A stretch of DNA of 64,000 nucleotides from Mesonia sp. K7 (GTDB lineage Bacteria > Bacteroidota > Bacteroidia > Flavobacteriales > Flavobacteriaceae): the NCBI RefSeq assembly GCF_003233725.1, contig NZ_QKQV01000003.1, positions 1 to 64,000 of the forward strand. Direction: 5' to 3'. Within the stretch, counting starts at the first letter, position 1. Every line of letters starts with the position of its first letter. The translations under genes and the position numbers were made by a program. Positions 7,666 to 14,937 of this stretch are shown one piece after another. A model generated the notes under the pieces. That model did no database searches, was not told the origin of the DNA, and saw nothing but the letters and a program-made list of their open reading frames with translations.

Positions 7666-8258
7666 GAGAAATATCCTAAAATGGCAATGATACTAAGAAA
7701 GATATAAAGAAAAGCACTAAAAGTTAATCCTTTATAAAAATAGAGAGGTACCGAAATAATATTGCCTATCATCAAGTAAATCCAATTTTCGATTTTTCTT
7801 TTGGCCAAAAGCCACATTCCCACAAAAAAGAAAGCAGTGGTAATAATATCGACATAAGAAACCCAAGTTTCCCATTTTTCAAAAAGCTCATAAACGAGAC
7901 TAATAAAAACAATTGCTCCTATAAAAATACCTGTCATGATTTTTTTGTCTGCATTTACTACAGTTGAAATTGGCGTCACGTGTACTTCATCAACTTTTCT
8001 TGTCCAGATATACCAACCGTAGATACTCATTGCAAAGTAATAGGCATTGATGATCATATCGCCAAGAAGGTTATAAAAATATAAAATATAGACAAAAATT
8101 ATGGTGCTGATAATACCTGTTGGATAAACCAGTACACTATTTTTTTTGGAATAAAGCACACTTAAAACAGCAAAAAAAACGCCTAAGAGTTCTAAAACAA
8201 CCAGATGTGTTTCTATACCTTTATATTGTCCGAAAAGCCAATCAAAAATGTGGCTCAT
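7626..8258 (-). CDS. pnuT: PnuC-family vitamin permease (PnuT-like, probable thiamine uptake)
   Basis: The 210-residue inner-membrane protein has about seven hydrophobic segments and the PnuC-family signatures YGWYIW (near 80-85), KIENWIYLMIGNIISVPLYFYKG (split by conserved W, N and PLY) and a C-terminal GYFSW. PnuC proteins carry nicotinamide riboside, and the PnuT branch carries thiamine. The YkoF-like gene overlapping its start by 17 nt and the TPP-controlled TonB receptor downstream favour PnuT. The NadR-like kinase gene overlaps its end. Substrate assignment rests on context. Confidence 0.75.
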   Translation of the reverse strand: MSHIFDWLFGQYKGIETHLVVLELLGVFFAVLSVLYSKKNSVLVYPTGIISTIIFVYILYFYNLLGDMIINAYYFAMSIYGWYIWTRKVDEVHVTPISTVVNADKKIMTGIFIGAIVFISLVYELFEKWETWVSYVDIITTAFFFVGMWLLAKRKIENWIYLMIGNIISVPLYFYKGLTFSAFLYIFLSIIAILGYFSWKKLLNNNLQTA

Positions 8259-8502
8259 AATCGCTTCTATCTGATTTTACAATTTTCATGTACATCAATC
8301 CTCTTTCTACCGAGTTAAGTGCAACCTCAATCTCTTTGTTCAATAATTGCATCACTTTTTGGTAATCGCCATATACTTGTGTACTCAGTGGGTTTTCTTT
8401 GATTTCAAAACCCGAAGCCCGTAAAGCTTTTATAAAATTGATGATTGCCGGTTCGTAATTATCTTGAATCGGCGTAAACGTAAGTTCTACAGAAATTTTC
8501 AT
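8242..8502 (-). CDS. YkoF/MTH1187-like small vitamin-binding protein
   Basis: The 86-residue protein resembles the thiamine/HMP-binding YkoF family and related DUF77 proteins: a ferredoxin-like fold starting with a strand MKISVELTFTPIQ, a helix ending in ALRASGFEIKENPLSTQVYGDY, and a helix plus strand ending VERGLMYMKIVKSDRS. It appears to be one half-unit compared with the duplicated YkoF of Bacillus. I start it at the ATG at 8502 (MKISVELT); a longer frame to 8538 would overlap the PPTase gene. It begins 8 nt after that gene and overlaps the permease start. A thiamine-related role fits the locus, but the family call is by eye. Confidence 0.6.
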   Translation of the reverse strand: MKISVELTFTPIQDNYEPAIINFIKALRASGFEIKENPLSTQVYGDYQKVMQLLNKEIEVALNSVERGLMYMKIVKSDRSDYEPHF

Positions 8503-8510
8503 AAGGAAAT

Positions 8511-9143
8511 TTATTTTTGGGGTAAAGCGTAGCCACAAGTAAAACCATCAAACTCTATAAAATAGATATTGAAGTATTCTATTTTACCATGATAGTTGAC
8601 CCTTGCGGTGGTTTTTTGGTCTTCAAAATTAAAATCTTCAACATTAATGTGGTGTAAAAACAACAACCCAGGAATATTCACATACTTATAGATAGACTCC
8701 TTGGCACACCAAACAATCGTGAGTTTTCTTTTTACCGCATCTTCATTAGCTAAAGTTTTATATTCTTCTATAGGGGTAAATTTATGGGCTATTTTTAGAA
8801 TTTTATCCCGTTGTTTTTCGATATCAATTCCTACGGGTTTATCGCTTACAATTATTCCTGAAAAGGTAAACGAATGCGTAATGGAAATAAATTTTCCGTC
8901 ACTTAAATGCGGTTTTCCAGAATCGTCATAACTCAAATCGCCATCACCATAACCCGCTTCTGCCAACAAATGCCTAATGCTCATAAAACCTCTTCGGTGC
9001 AAATCAGACTTCATGTTATTTACCCGATCGGCACAATAAGAAGTAAGTTCTACATTTTTAGAGAGCGCTTCATAACTTTCTTCTATTTTCCAAATCAGCA
9101 CTTTAGTGGCATTATCAACTGTTATAGTTTTGTAAAGTGGCAT
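8511..9143 (-). CDS. 4'-phosphopantetheinyl transferase
   Basis: This Sfp-type enzyme moves phosphopantetheine from CoA to the serine of carrier proteins. The 210-residue protein shows the magnesium- and CoA-binding motifs GIDIEKQRDKI (about 105-115) and WCAKESIYK (about 145-153), with ISITHS just before them, as in Sfp-type enzymes. It is the first gene of the minus-strand operon and is divergent from ahcY, an arrangement I recall from other flavobacteria. No dedicated carrier protein is visible in the window, so its partner is unknown. Confidence 0.88.
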   Translation of the reverse strand: MPLYKTITVDNATKVLIWKIEESYEALSKNVELTSYCADRVNNMKSDLHRRGFMSIRHLLAEAGYGDGDLSYDDSGKPHLSDGKFISITHSFTFSGIIVSDKPVGIDIEKQRDKILKIAHKFTPIEEYKTLANEDAVKRKLTIVWCAKESIYKYVNIPGLLFLHHINVEDFNFEDQKTTARVNYHGKIEYFNIYFIEFDGFTCGYALPQK

Positions 9144-9164
9144 AAATTTCTTTAAATATTTATG

Positions 9165-9203
9165 TATTTTTGCAGTCTGTAAGAAAAATAAATTTTTCAG
9201 ACT
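9165..9203 (+). promoter_or_regulatory. ahcY promoter and inverted repeat at its start
   Basis: TATTTTTG followed by C (9165-9172) is a perfect -7 box. It is followed at once by the inverted repeat AGTCTG / CAGACT (9174-9179 and 9198-9203), with AAAAA / TTTTT between the arms. The repeat covers the predicted transcription start, so it could be an operator or a 5'-terminal RNA hairpin. Confidence 0.55.
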
Positions 9204-9231
9204 AAAACATTAATCATTCAAATATACTAAT

Positions 9232-10548
9232 ATGTCTATTAAAACAATGCCTTATATTCCATATAAAGTAAAAGATATTTCGCTAGCAAGCTGGGGAAGA
9301 AAAGAAATTGAGTTAGCTGAAGCTGAAATGCCAGGTTTAATGGCAATTCGCGAAGAATATAAAAACGAACAACCGCTTAAAGGTGCTCGGATTGCTGGAT
9401 GTTTGCATATGACCATTCAGACAGCGGTACTTATCGAAACCCTTGTAGAATTAGGTGCAGAAGTAACTTGGAGTTCTTGTAATATTTTCTCTACACAAGA
9501 CCAAGCTGCTGCTGCAATCGCTGAAGCGGGAATTCCAGTATATGCCTGGAAAGGAATGAACGAAGAAGAATTTGACTGGTGTATCGAGCAAACTTTATTT
9601 TTCGGCGAAGACCGTCAACCACTCAACATGATTTTAGATGATGGTGGTGATTTAACCAATATGGTTCTTGATAAGTATCCGGAATTGGCAAGCGGCATCA
9701 AGGGTCTTTCAGAAGAAACGACAACGGGAGTTCACCGTTTGTACGAGCGTATGAAAAACGGAACACTTCCAATGCCAGCCATTAATGTGAATGATTCGGT
9801 GACCAAATCTAAGTTTGATAATAAGTATGGCTGTCGCGAAAGTGCAGTTGATGCCATTAGAAGAGCAACCGACGTGATGCTTGCCGGAAAACGCGTGGTC
9901 GTTTGTGGTTATGGTGATGTGGGTAAAGGTACCGCGGCTTCGTTTAGAGGTGCTGGTTCTATTGTGACGGTAACCGAAATTGACCCTATTTGTGCGTTGC
10001 AAGCCGCCATGGATGGTTTTGAAGTGAAAAAACTCGAAACTGTGTTACCAAAAGCAGATATCGTAATCACCACTACCGGAAATAAAGACATCGTTCGTGG
10101 CGAGCATTTTGAGGCGATGAAAGACAAAACCATTGTTTGTAACATTGGTCATTTTGATAACGAAATTGATGTGGCTTGGTTGAAAAACAATCACGGCAGC
10201 ACTAAAGTGGAAATCAAACCACAAGTAGATAAATATACCGTTAACGGAAACGACATCATTTTACTTGCTGAAGGTCGTTTGGTCAACTTAGGTTGTGCAA
10301 CGGGTCACCCAAGCTTTGTGATGAGTAACTCGTTTACCAACCAAACTTTAGCCCAAATCGAACTTTGGAAAAACACCGATCAATATGAAAACAAAGTGTA
10401 TATGCTGCCAAAACATCTCGATGAGAAAGTAGCAAAATTACACTTAGAAAAAATAGGTGTAGAACTAACCGAACTTTCTCAAGAACAAGCAGAATATATT
10501 GGTGTAGAGGTAGAAGGCCCGTTTAAGCCAGAGTATTACCGCTACTAA
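9232..10548 (+). CDS. ahcY: Adenosylhomocysteinase (S-adenosylhomocysteine hydrolase)
   Basis: AhcY hydrolyses S-adenosylhomocysteine to adenosine and homocysteine, clearing the inhibitory product of methyltransferases. The 438-residue protein has the NAD-binding motif GYGDVGKG, the substrate-domain blocks [16 protein letters not shown] and [11 protein letters not shown], and the conserved C-terminus FKPEYYRY used in tetramer NAD binding. It is a single-gene unit with a clear promoter and terminator. A methyltransferase gene follows, but the terminator between them argues against co-regulation. Confidence 0.97.
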   Translation: MSIKTMPYIPYKVKDISLASWGRKEIELAEAEMPGLMAIREEYKNEQPLKGARIAGCLHMTIQTAVLIETLVELGAEVTWSSCNIFSTQDQAAAAIAEAGIPVYAWKGMNEEEFDWCIEQTLFFGEDRQPLNMILDDGGDLTNMVLDKYPELASGIKGLSEETTTGVHRLYERMKNGTLPMPAINVNDSVTKSKFDNKYGCRESAVDAIRRATDVMLAGKRVVVCGYGDVGKGTAASFRGAGSIVTVTEIDPICALQAAMDGFEVKKLETVLPKADIVITTTGNKDIVRGEHFEAMKDKTIVCNIGHFDNEIDVAWLKNNHGSTKVEIKPQVDKYTVNGNDIILLAEGRLVNLGCATGHPSFVMSNSFTNQTLAQIELWKNTDQYENKVYMLPKHLDEKVAKLHLEKIGVELTELSQEQAEYIGVEVEGPFKPEYYRY

Positions 10549-10575
10549 TTTTTTTGCTTCAAGCGGATAAAATAT

Positions 10576-10606
10576 AAAAAACCCTCGCAATTGTGAGGGT
10601 TTTTTT
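10576..10606 (+). terminator. Intrinsic terminator of ahcY
   Basis: AAAAACCCTC / GAGGGTTTTTTT with an 8-nt loop, 28 nt after the ahcY stop. It separates ahcY from the restriction-modification module. Confidence 0.88.
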
Positions 10607-10643
10607 GTTGATAAGTATTTTAGATAATTTAAAATGTATGATT

Positions 10644-10686
10644 TAAATTTGTAACCATATAGAAAGATATATAATATGGTTACAAA
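10644..10686 (+). promoter_or_regulatory. Methyltransferase promoter overlapped by a perfect 13-bp inverted repeat
   Basis: TAAATTTG (10644-10651) is a perfect Bacteroidota -7 box. The left arm TTTGTAACCATAT (10648-10660) covers half of that box, and the right arm ATATGGTTACAAA (10674-10686) contains the start codon (10676-10678). The arms are exact reverse complements separated by 13 nt. The site has the architecture of an autoregulatory operator for the HTH domain at the N-terminus of the enzyme encoded downstream. Confidence 0.75.
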
Positions 10687-11947
10687 ATCTATTTACTCGA
10701 TTTCGGAAGCAGCTGAAATTTTAAACAAAAACCCTGAAACACTAAGAAGATGGGATAATGAAGGGAAATTGAAAGCCGTAAGAGAACCTATGAGTAATTA
10801 TAGAACTTACAAAAAAGAGCAATTAGAGGTTTTCCCTGAATTTAAAAATTATTTTAAGAAAATTGACGAAGGAAATTTTGTAACTCCTTTTAAAGATTAT
10901 TCTGTAATGGAACTGTTTGCTGGAGCGGGTGGCTTAGCTATTGGTCTCGAAAAAGCAGGTTTAAATTGTAAAGCTCTTAATGAAATCGATAAATGGGCTT
11001 GTCAAACCCTTCGTAAAAACAGACCTAATTGGAACGTTTTAGAAGGCGACATTAAAGATTTGGATTTTTCTACATATCAAAATAAAATTGATGTTGTTAC
11101 AGGCGGATTTCCTTGCCAAGCTTTCAGCTATGCAGGCAAAAAACTAGGATTTCAAGATGCTCGTGGTACACTTTTTTACGAGTTTGCTCGTGCTGTAAAA
11201 GAGATTCAACCTAAAATCTGTATCGGCGAAAATGTAAAAGGTCTTCTCAATCATGATAATGGTCGCACCTTAAAAGGTATGATTTCTATTTTAGACGAAA
11301 TTGGCTACCGCGTTGTTTCGCCTGTCGAGGTTCTTAAAGCCATACATTATAATGTACCACAAAAAAGGGAAAGGCTTATTTTGGTTGCCATAAAAAAAGA
11401 TATTGATGTTGATTATACCTATCCTAAACCTTTTTCTGAGGTGTATACCTTAAAAGATGCCTTAAAAAAAGGTTCTTTATTTGATAAAAATGTTCCTAAA
11501 TCTAAAGGTTCGACTTATCCAGAACACAAAAAGAAAGTCTTAGAGTTGGTTCCGCCAAAAGGCTACTGGCGTGATTTACCGCTTGAAATCCAAAAAGAAT
11601 ATATGCAAAAAAGTTTTTATCTGGGTGGCGGAAAAACCGGTATGGCAAGACGTATTGGCTGGGATGAACCTTGCCTAACCCTAACTTGCAGTCCTGCTCA
11701 AAAACAAACTGAGCGTTGCCACCCTGATGAAACCAGACCTTTTACCGTGAGGGAATATGCCCGAATTCAGACCTTTCCCGATGAATGGAAGTTTGAAGGC
11801 TCAGTTTCCCAACAATACAAACAAATTGGAAATGCTGTACCCGTAAATCTCGCAAAGGAAATTGGATATTCTATAATTTCTTTTCTTAATAAAACTGAAA
11901 TACAAAAAAAGAAGTATCAAGTTTCTCTTTCGGAAAATCCTTTGTAG
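10676..11947 (+). CDS. HTH-fused DNA cytosine-5 methyltransferase of a type II restriction system
   Basis: The 423-residue protein has two parts. Residues 1-60 form a MerR/excisionase-type winged helix-turn-helix (SISEAAEILNKNPETLRRWDNEGKL). Residues 75-415 form a C5-methyltransferase with the SAM motif FAGAGG (81-86), catalytic PCQ (146-148), ENV (185-187), QKRERL and the late motif QIGNAVP. It should methylate the inner cytosine of the site cut by the adjacent endonuclease, probably a GGWCC- or GGNCC-like sequence judging from that partner. The HTH and the inverted repeat at its own start codon suggest it represses itself. Its 3' end overlaps the convergent endonuclease gene by 31 nt. Confidence 0.93.
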   Translation: MVTKSIYSISEAAEILNKNPETLRRWDNEGKLKAVREPMSNYRTYKKEQLEVFPEFKNYFKKIDEGNFVTPFKDYSVMELFAGAGGLAIGLEKAGLNCKALNEIDKWACQTLRKNRPNWNVLEGDIKDLDFSTYQNKIDVVTGGFPCQAFSYAGKKLGFQDARGTLFYEFARAVKEIQPKICIGENVKGLLNHDNGRTLKGMISILDEIGYRVVSPVEVLKAIHYNVPQKRERLILVAIKKDIDVDYTYPKPFSEVYTLKDALKKGSLFDKNVPKSKGSTYPEHKKKVLELVPPKGYWRDLPLEIQKEYMQKSFYLGGGKTGMARRIGWDEPCLTLTCSPAQKQTERCHPDETRPFTVREYARIQTFPDEWKFEGSVSQQYKQIGNAVPVNLAKEIGYSIISFLNKTEIQKKKYQVSLSENPL

Positions 11948-12693
11948 TAATAGAAGTTTTGAAAAGTAATTTCATCTAATAAATTTCTGTTCGATTTTTG
12001 CGCATCCGCAGAAATATCAGATAAAATATCGTGTTGCTTCGTTTTTGTTGATTCAATTATTTTAAGAAAGTCATTGATTGCTATAGGTAGAGCTTGATAT
12101 AGTTTCAATAGAGCATTACCATCACCTGTCAATAAACTGTAAAATTGATCTCCTGAAACAATATAAACTCTACTGTGACTGTATTCTTTTCGGTTAATAA
12201 TTCCCTCCCATTTTTTAAGAAAGCTCTTTTTTGCTAAAATCTGTACCAAGTAACATTTAGCTTGACGATTGTCATCGGCAAAACGAGCTAATTTCTGAAA
12301 AGCACTTTCTGCCGAACTACTATTCATCGTATTGTGCTTGTTTTTGATTTCCGCAAAAAGTGAGTCATCATCAGCCTTTACATCATAACCAGCGTGTTTT
12401 GCACTAGAAAACCCTTCAATACCACCCAGTATTTCTTCATGAAAAGTCCCAATCGCATTATTTACCGATTTGTCAACTTGTCGAGACATTTCGAGTTTAA
12501 TCAATTCTTCTTCTGAAAGCTCATTAAATTTAGAATCAAAAGTAAGTTTAAAAGTATCTACCTTATTTTTATAAAACTTGGCTTTGGTAAATTCCCTTTT
12601 GGCTTCCAAATACGACTGATACAGGTTAGATATACATTGCAATAGGTGCTCATCGCTCACAAAATCAACATACTTATTTTTAGATTGGTTCAT
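11917..12693 (-). CDS. Type II restriction endonuclease, Eco47II-like
   Basis: The 258-residue protein matches the Eco47II/Sau96I-type restriction enzyme family. The central block has IGTFHEEILGGIEG (81-94) followed by AGYDVKADDDSLFAEIKNKHNTMNS (split here: E115 and K117 lie in AEIKNKHNT), the PD-(D/E)xK-type active site. Known members cut GGWCC or GGNCC; which one applies here cannot be read off. It is convergent with the methyltransferase, overlapping 31 nt, and divergent from the vsr-like gene by 24 nt. No separate controller protein is present. Confidence 0.85.
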   Translation of the reverse strand: MNQSKNKYVDFVSDEHLLQCISNLYQSYLEAKREFTKAKFYKNKVDTFKLTFDSKFNELSEEELIKLEMSRQVDKSVNNAIGTFHEEILGGIEGFSSAKHAGYDVKADDDSLFAEIKNKHNTMNSSSAESAFQKLARFADDNRQAKCYLVQILAKKSFLKKWEGIINRKEYSHSRVYIVSGDQFYSLLTGDGNALLKLYQALPIAINDFLKIIESTKTKQHDILSDISADAQKSNRNLLDEITFQNFYYYKGFSERET

Positions 12694-12717
12694 TAAATTC
12701 TTATTTTTATTACAATT

Positions 12718-13188
12718 ATGCCTTACGAAGATAAGAAAATAAAAGTACCTCGTTTTGAGGAGTCGGCTGGGTTTTATACCACCAAAAAACGCTCAAAAAT
12801 AATGAGCAAAATTCGTAGCAAAAACACGAAGCCCGAATTAATTTTTCGTAAGGCTTTGTGGAAAAAAGGAGTGAGGTATAGATTAAACAACAAGCTTCCG
12901 GGGAAACCAGATATTTCCATCAAGAAGTACCGATTAGCTATATTTATAGATGGTGAGTTTTGGCATGGTCATAATTGGGAAGAACGTAAAAAAAACATCA
13001 AAAGCAATAGTCGTTTTTGGATTCCTAAGATTGAGCGTAACATGCAACGTGATCGAGAAGTAAACCTCCAATTGGAAAGAATGGACTATAGGGTCTTTAG
13101 GTTTTGGAGCCATGAAATAAAAAACAACCTCAACCAATGCATCAGTGATGTTCTCACCTATATTGAAACAGGAAGGAATGACTGGTAA
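12718..13188 (+). CDS. vsr: Very short patch repair endonuclease (Vsr)
   Basis: Vsr nicks beside T:G mismatches that arise when a methylated cytosine deaminates, and so protects sites of a C5-methyltransferase from mutation. The 156-residue protein has the family blocks KRSKIMSKIRSKNTKPE, RYRLNNKLPGKPDI (catalytic Asp) and LAIFIDGEFWHGHNW, ending with a strand YRVFRFWSHEI. The family zinc-binding cysteines are not evident: the FWHGC position reads FWHGH. It completes the module and should act on the same site as the methyltransferase. A near-consensus -7 box, TATTTTTA (12702-12709), lies just upstream. Confidence 0.92.
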   Translation: MPYEDKKIKVPRFEESAGFYTTKKRSKIMSKIRSKNTKPELIFRKALWKKGVRYRLNNKLPGKPDISIKKYRLAIFIDGEFWHGHNWEERKKNIKSNSRFWIPKIERNMQRDREVNLQLERMDYRVFRFWSHEIKNNLNQCISDVLTYIETGRNDW

Positions 13189-13195
13189 ACAAAAA

Positions 13196-13223
13196 AAACC
13201 CTTTCAGTTTTCTGAAAGGGTTT
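13196..13223. terminator. Bidirectional terminator between vsr and rpmA
   Basis: A perfect 12-bp stem, AAACCCTTTCAG / CTGAAAGGGTTT, with a TTTT loop, between the convergent stop codons. An A-run precedes it, so it works well as a minus-strand terminator; the T-run on the plus strand is short. Confidence 0.85.
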
Positions 13224-13247
13224 AAATATCAAAAAATCTATAATTTC

Positions 13248-13508
13248 TTAAGCTTCAAAAGGCTCTATAGAAACGTATGATTTGTTGTTCTTTTTCTTTT
13301 CAAACTTTACAATACCATCTACTTTGGCATGTAAGGTATGATCTTTACCTGCATATACATTCTCTCCTGGATTGTGTGCAGTTCCTCTTTGTCTTACAAT
13401 GATATTTCCTGCCACAGCAGCCTGACCACCAAAAATCTTAACTCCTAAGCGTTTCGATTCTGATTCTCTACCGTTTTTAGAACTACCAACTCCTTTTTTG
13501 TGAGCCAT
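13248..13508 (-). CDS. rpmA: 50S ribosomal protein L27
   Basis: L27 reaches the peptidyl-transferase centre and stabilises tRNA. The 86-residue protein shows [20 protein letters not shown] at the N-terminus and the signature [20 protein letters not shown]. There is no cleavable N-terminal extension of the Firmicutes type. It follows rplU by 37 nt on the same strand in the conserved rplU-rpmA pair. Confidence 0.97.
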   Translation of the reverse strand: MAHKKGVGSSKNGRESESKRLGVKIFGGQAAVAGNIIVRQRGTAHNPGENVYAGKDHTLHAKVDGIVKFEKKKNNKSYVSIEPFEA

Positions 13509-13545
13509 GGTTTTAAGGTTTTAAATTATTAATATAAGAAGTAAA

Positions 13546-14202
13546 TTATTTTTTAATTCCTCCGTCTAATTCGTCTTGTAATTTTTCTAATTCTTCCCAC
13601 TTACCATCAGCAGCTAATTGTGCTTGCTCTGGCCAAGTGTCTGTAACTAAATGAGCTAATCTCGAACTTGCTTCTGTTAAAATCTCACTTAGTTTTTCTG
13701 CTTTGGTTTTTGCTACTTTTGCAAAAGTTTCTAAACCAGCATCGGTTAATGCTTCTGCAGCTTTAGGACCTACACCTTCGATTTTAGTTAAATCGTCACC
13801 TTTTTTAGTTGACTTTTTAGTTTCTTTCTTAGGTTCTGCTTTTTTGGTTTCAGCTTTAGCTGATTCTTTTTTAGCAGGTTTTTTCTTACCATCTACAGAA
13901 ATATCTTCAATTACGATTTCTGTAAGGTACTGACGGTGACCATTCTTTACGCGATAGCCTTTACGTCTTTTCTTTTTGAAAACTATTACCTTATCACCTT
14001 TTAAGTGACGTGTAATTTTGGCTCCAACAAGAGCTCCTTCTATAGCTGGGGCGCCAAGTGTAACGTTATCACCATCTCCAGTAAGTAATACTTTATCGAA
14101 AGATACTGTATCACCTTCTTTACCTGACAAACGATGTACGAAAACTTTTTGGTCTTTCGCAACTTTAAATTGCTGCCCTGCTATCTCTACAATTGCATAC
14201 AT
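13546..14202 (-). CDS. rplU: 50S ribosomal protein L21 with a C-terminal helix-hairpin-helix extension
   Basis: Residues 1 to about 103 are a normal bacterial L21 ([19 protein letters not shown] to [15 protein letters not shown]). The protein then continues to 218 residues: a lysine-, alanine- and glutamate-rich linker (about 110-137), then [21 protein letters not shown] with further helices that match a helix-hairpin-helix fold, ending in an acidic tail. L21 is normally about 103 residues, so the tail doubles it. I recall similar extended L21 proteins in other flavobacteria. Its role is unknown. It is the first gene of the rplU-rpmA operon. Confidence 0.95.
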   Translation of the reverse strand: MYAIVEIAGQQFKVAKDQKVFVHRLSGKEGDTVSFDKVLLTGDGDNVTLGAPAIEGALVGAKITRHLKGDKVIVFKKKRRKGYRVKNGHRQYLTEIVIEDISVDGKKKPAKKESAKAETKKAEPKKETKKSTKKGDDLTKIEGVGPKAAEALTDAGLETFAKVAKTKAEKLSEILTEASSRLAHLVTDTWPEQAQLAADGKWEELEKLQDELDGGIKK

Positions 14203-14238
14203 AGCTTAAATAATTAAAATTTATTTTAAAAATGGATG

Positions 14239-14268
14239 CAAATATACTTTCTTTTTTTGTATTTACAA
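14239..14268 (-). promoter_or_regulatory. rplU-rpmA promoter
   Basis: On the minus strand TTG (14268-14266), a 19-nt spacer and TATATTTG plus C (14246-14239) make a near-perfect Bacteroidota promoter. The leader to the rplU ATG is only about 33 nt, too short for an obvious autoregulatory structure. Confidence 0.75.
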
Positions 14269-14286
14269 ATAATAGTTTGCAGAAAA

Positions 14287-14757
14287 TCAAGAAGTTCTCG
14301 TTTGGTTTTTAATAGGGGTGGTATTCCATGAATCTTTCATAAGTTGCATGTATGCCAAAGTTAGCACTAAGGTTGTACAAAAGCCCATTACAGCTACCAC
14401 AAAAAGCAACAAGCCTAAAGATTCAGAATATTCGTTTTCCCAGGTAGATAGTATTTCTGTAGCAAAATCGGGGTTAAAATGGGAAGCGTAAACACCAAAG
14501 AATGCCGTAAAAATGAGTGTCGCTAAAAACCCACAGATCAAGCCTGCGAGAAACCCTTTTTGATACTTGTATTTTTTTCCTTTATATCTTTTATAATCTC
14601 TTATACAGAAATATAAGCCAATTGCCATAATCAATCCGTTGAAAATACTAAAAGCAGGATATTTACTCAATCCAAAAACAGAAAGCAATAAAAAATAAGC
14701 AATTAAGGCAATCGCAATAAAAAGTGCGTACTTTACTTGAATGGCATTTATTTTCAT
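14287..14757 (-). CDS. DUF4199 membrane protein
   Basis: The 156-residue protein has four predicted membrane segments (about 10-27, 37-52, 68-90 and 113-137) and matches DUF4199, a Bacteroidota family of unknown function. It is transcribed in the same direction as rplU but upstream of the rplU promoter, so it may be its own unit. No catalytic motif is visible. Confidence 0.75.
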   Translation of the reverse strand: MKINAIQVKYALFIAIALIAYFLLLSVFGLSKYPAFSIFNGLIMAIGLYFCIRDYKRYKGKKYKYQKGFLAGLICGFLATLIFTAFFGVYASHFNPDFATEILSTWENEYSESLGLLLFVVAVMGFCTTLVLTLAYMQLMKDSWNTTPIKNQTRTS

Positions 14758-14881
14758 AACAAATTAATTTTAGTATATAAATTTCGCTAAAAAACATGCA
14801 TTTCAATATTAAAACGATGTTAATTTTCTTTTAGATCGAATTTTCACTTCATCGGATTTCACAAAAAAAAACAAGCTAAGT

Positions 14882-14901
14882 GTAACAAAATGTTACCTTT
14901 G
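14882..14901 (+). promoter_or_regulatory. Promoter of the M16 peptidase pair, with a small inverted repeat
   Basis: TACCTTTG (14894-14901) is a perfect -7 box. The 6-bp inverted repeat GTAACA / TGTTAC (14882-14896, AAA between) overlaps its first bases, so a regulator binding there would block the promoter. Confidence 0.5.
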
Positions 14902-14937
14902 TAGTCCAACTAATAGAATAATTAAAAAACAAAAACA

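Noticed and set aside
8511-8538. Longer start for the YkoF-like gene at 8538
   Set aside because: It would overlap the PPTase gene by 28 nt and adds residues unlike the family start; the ATG at 8502 fits better.
9174-9203. SAH or SAM riboswitch upstream of ahcY
   Set aside because: The leader is only about 55 nt and shows a simple hairpin, none of the known conserved SAM or SAH aptamer elements.
9709-10145. Long minus-strand open frames inside ahcY
   Set aside because: They lie wholly within a strongly conserved enzyme gene on the other strand, have no start context, and their products look like random low-similarity sequence.
10576-13223. RM module as a complete mobile element
   Set aside because: No integrase, transposase, direct repeats or att-like sites were seen at its borders; the borders are only terminators.
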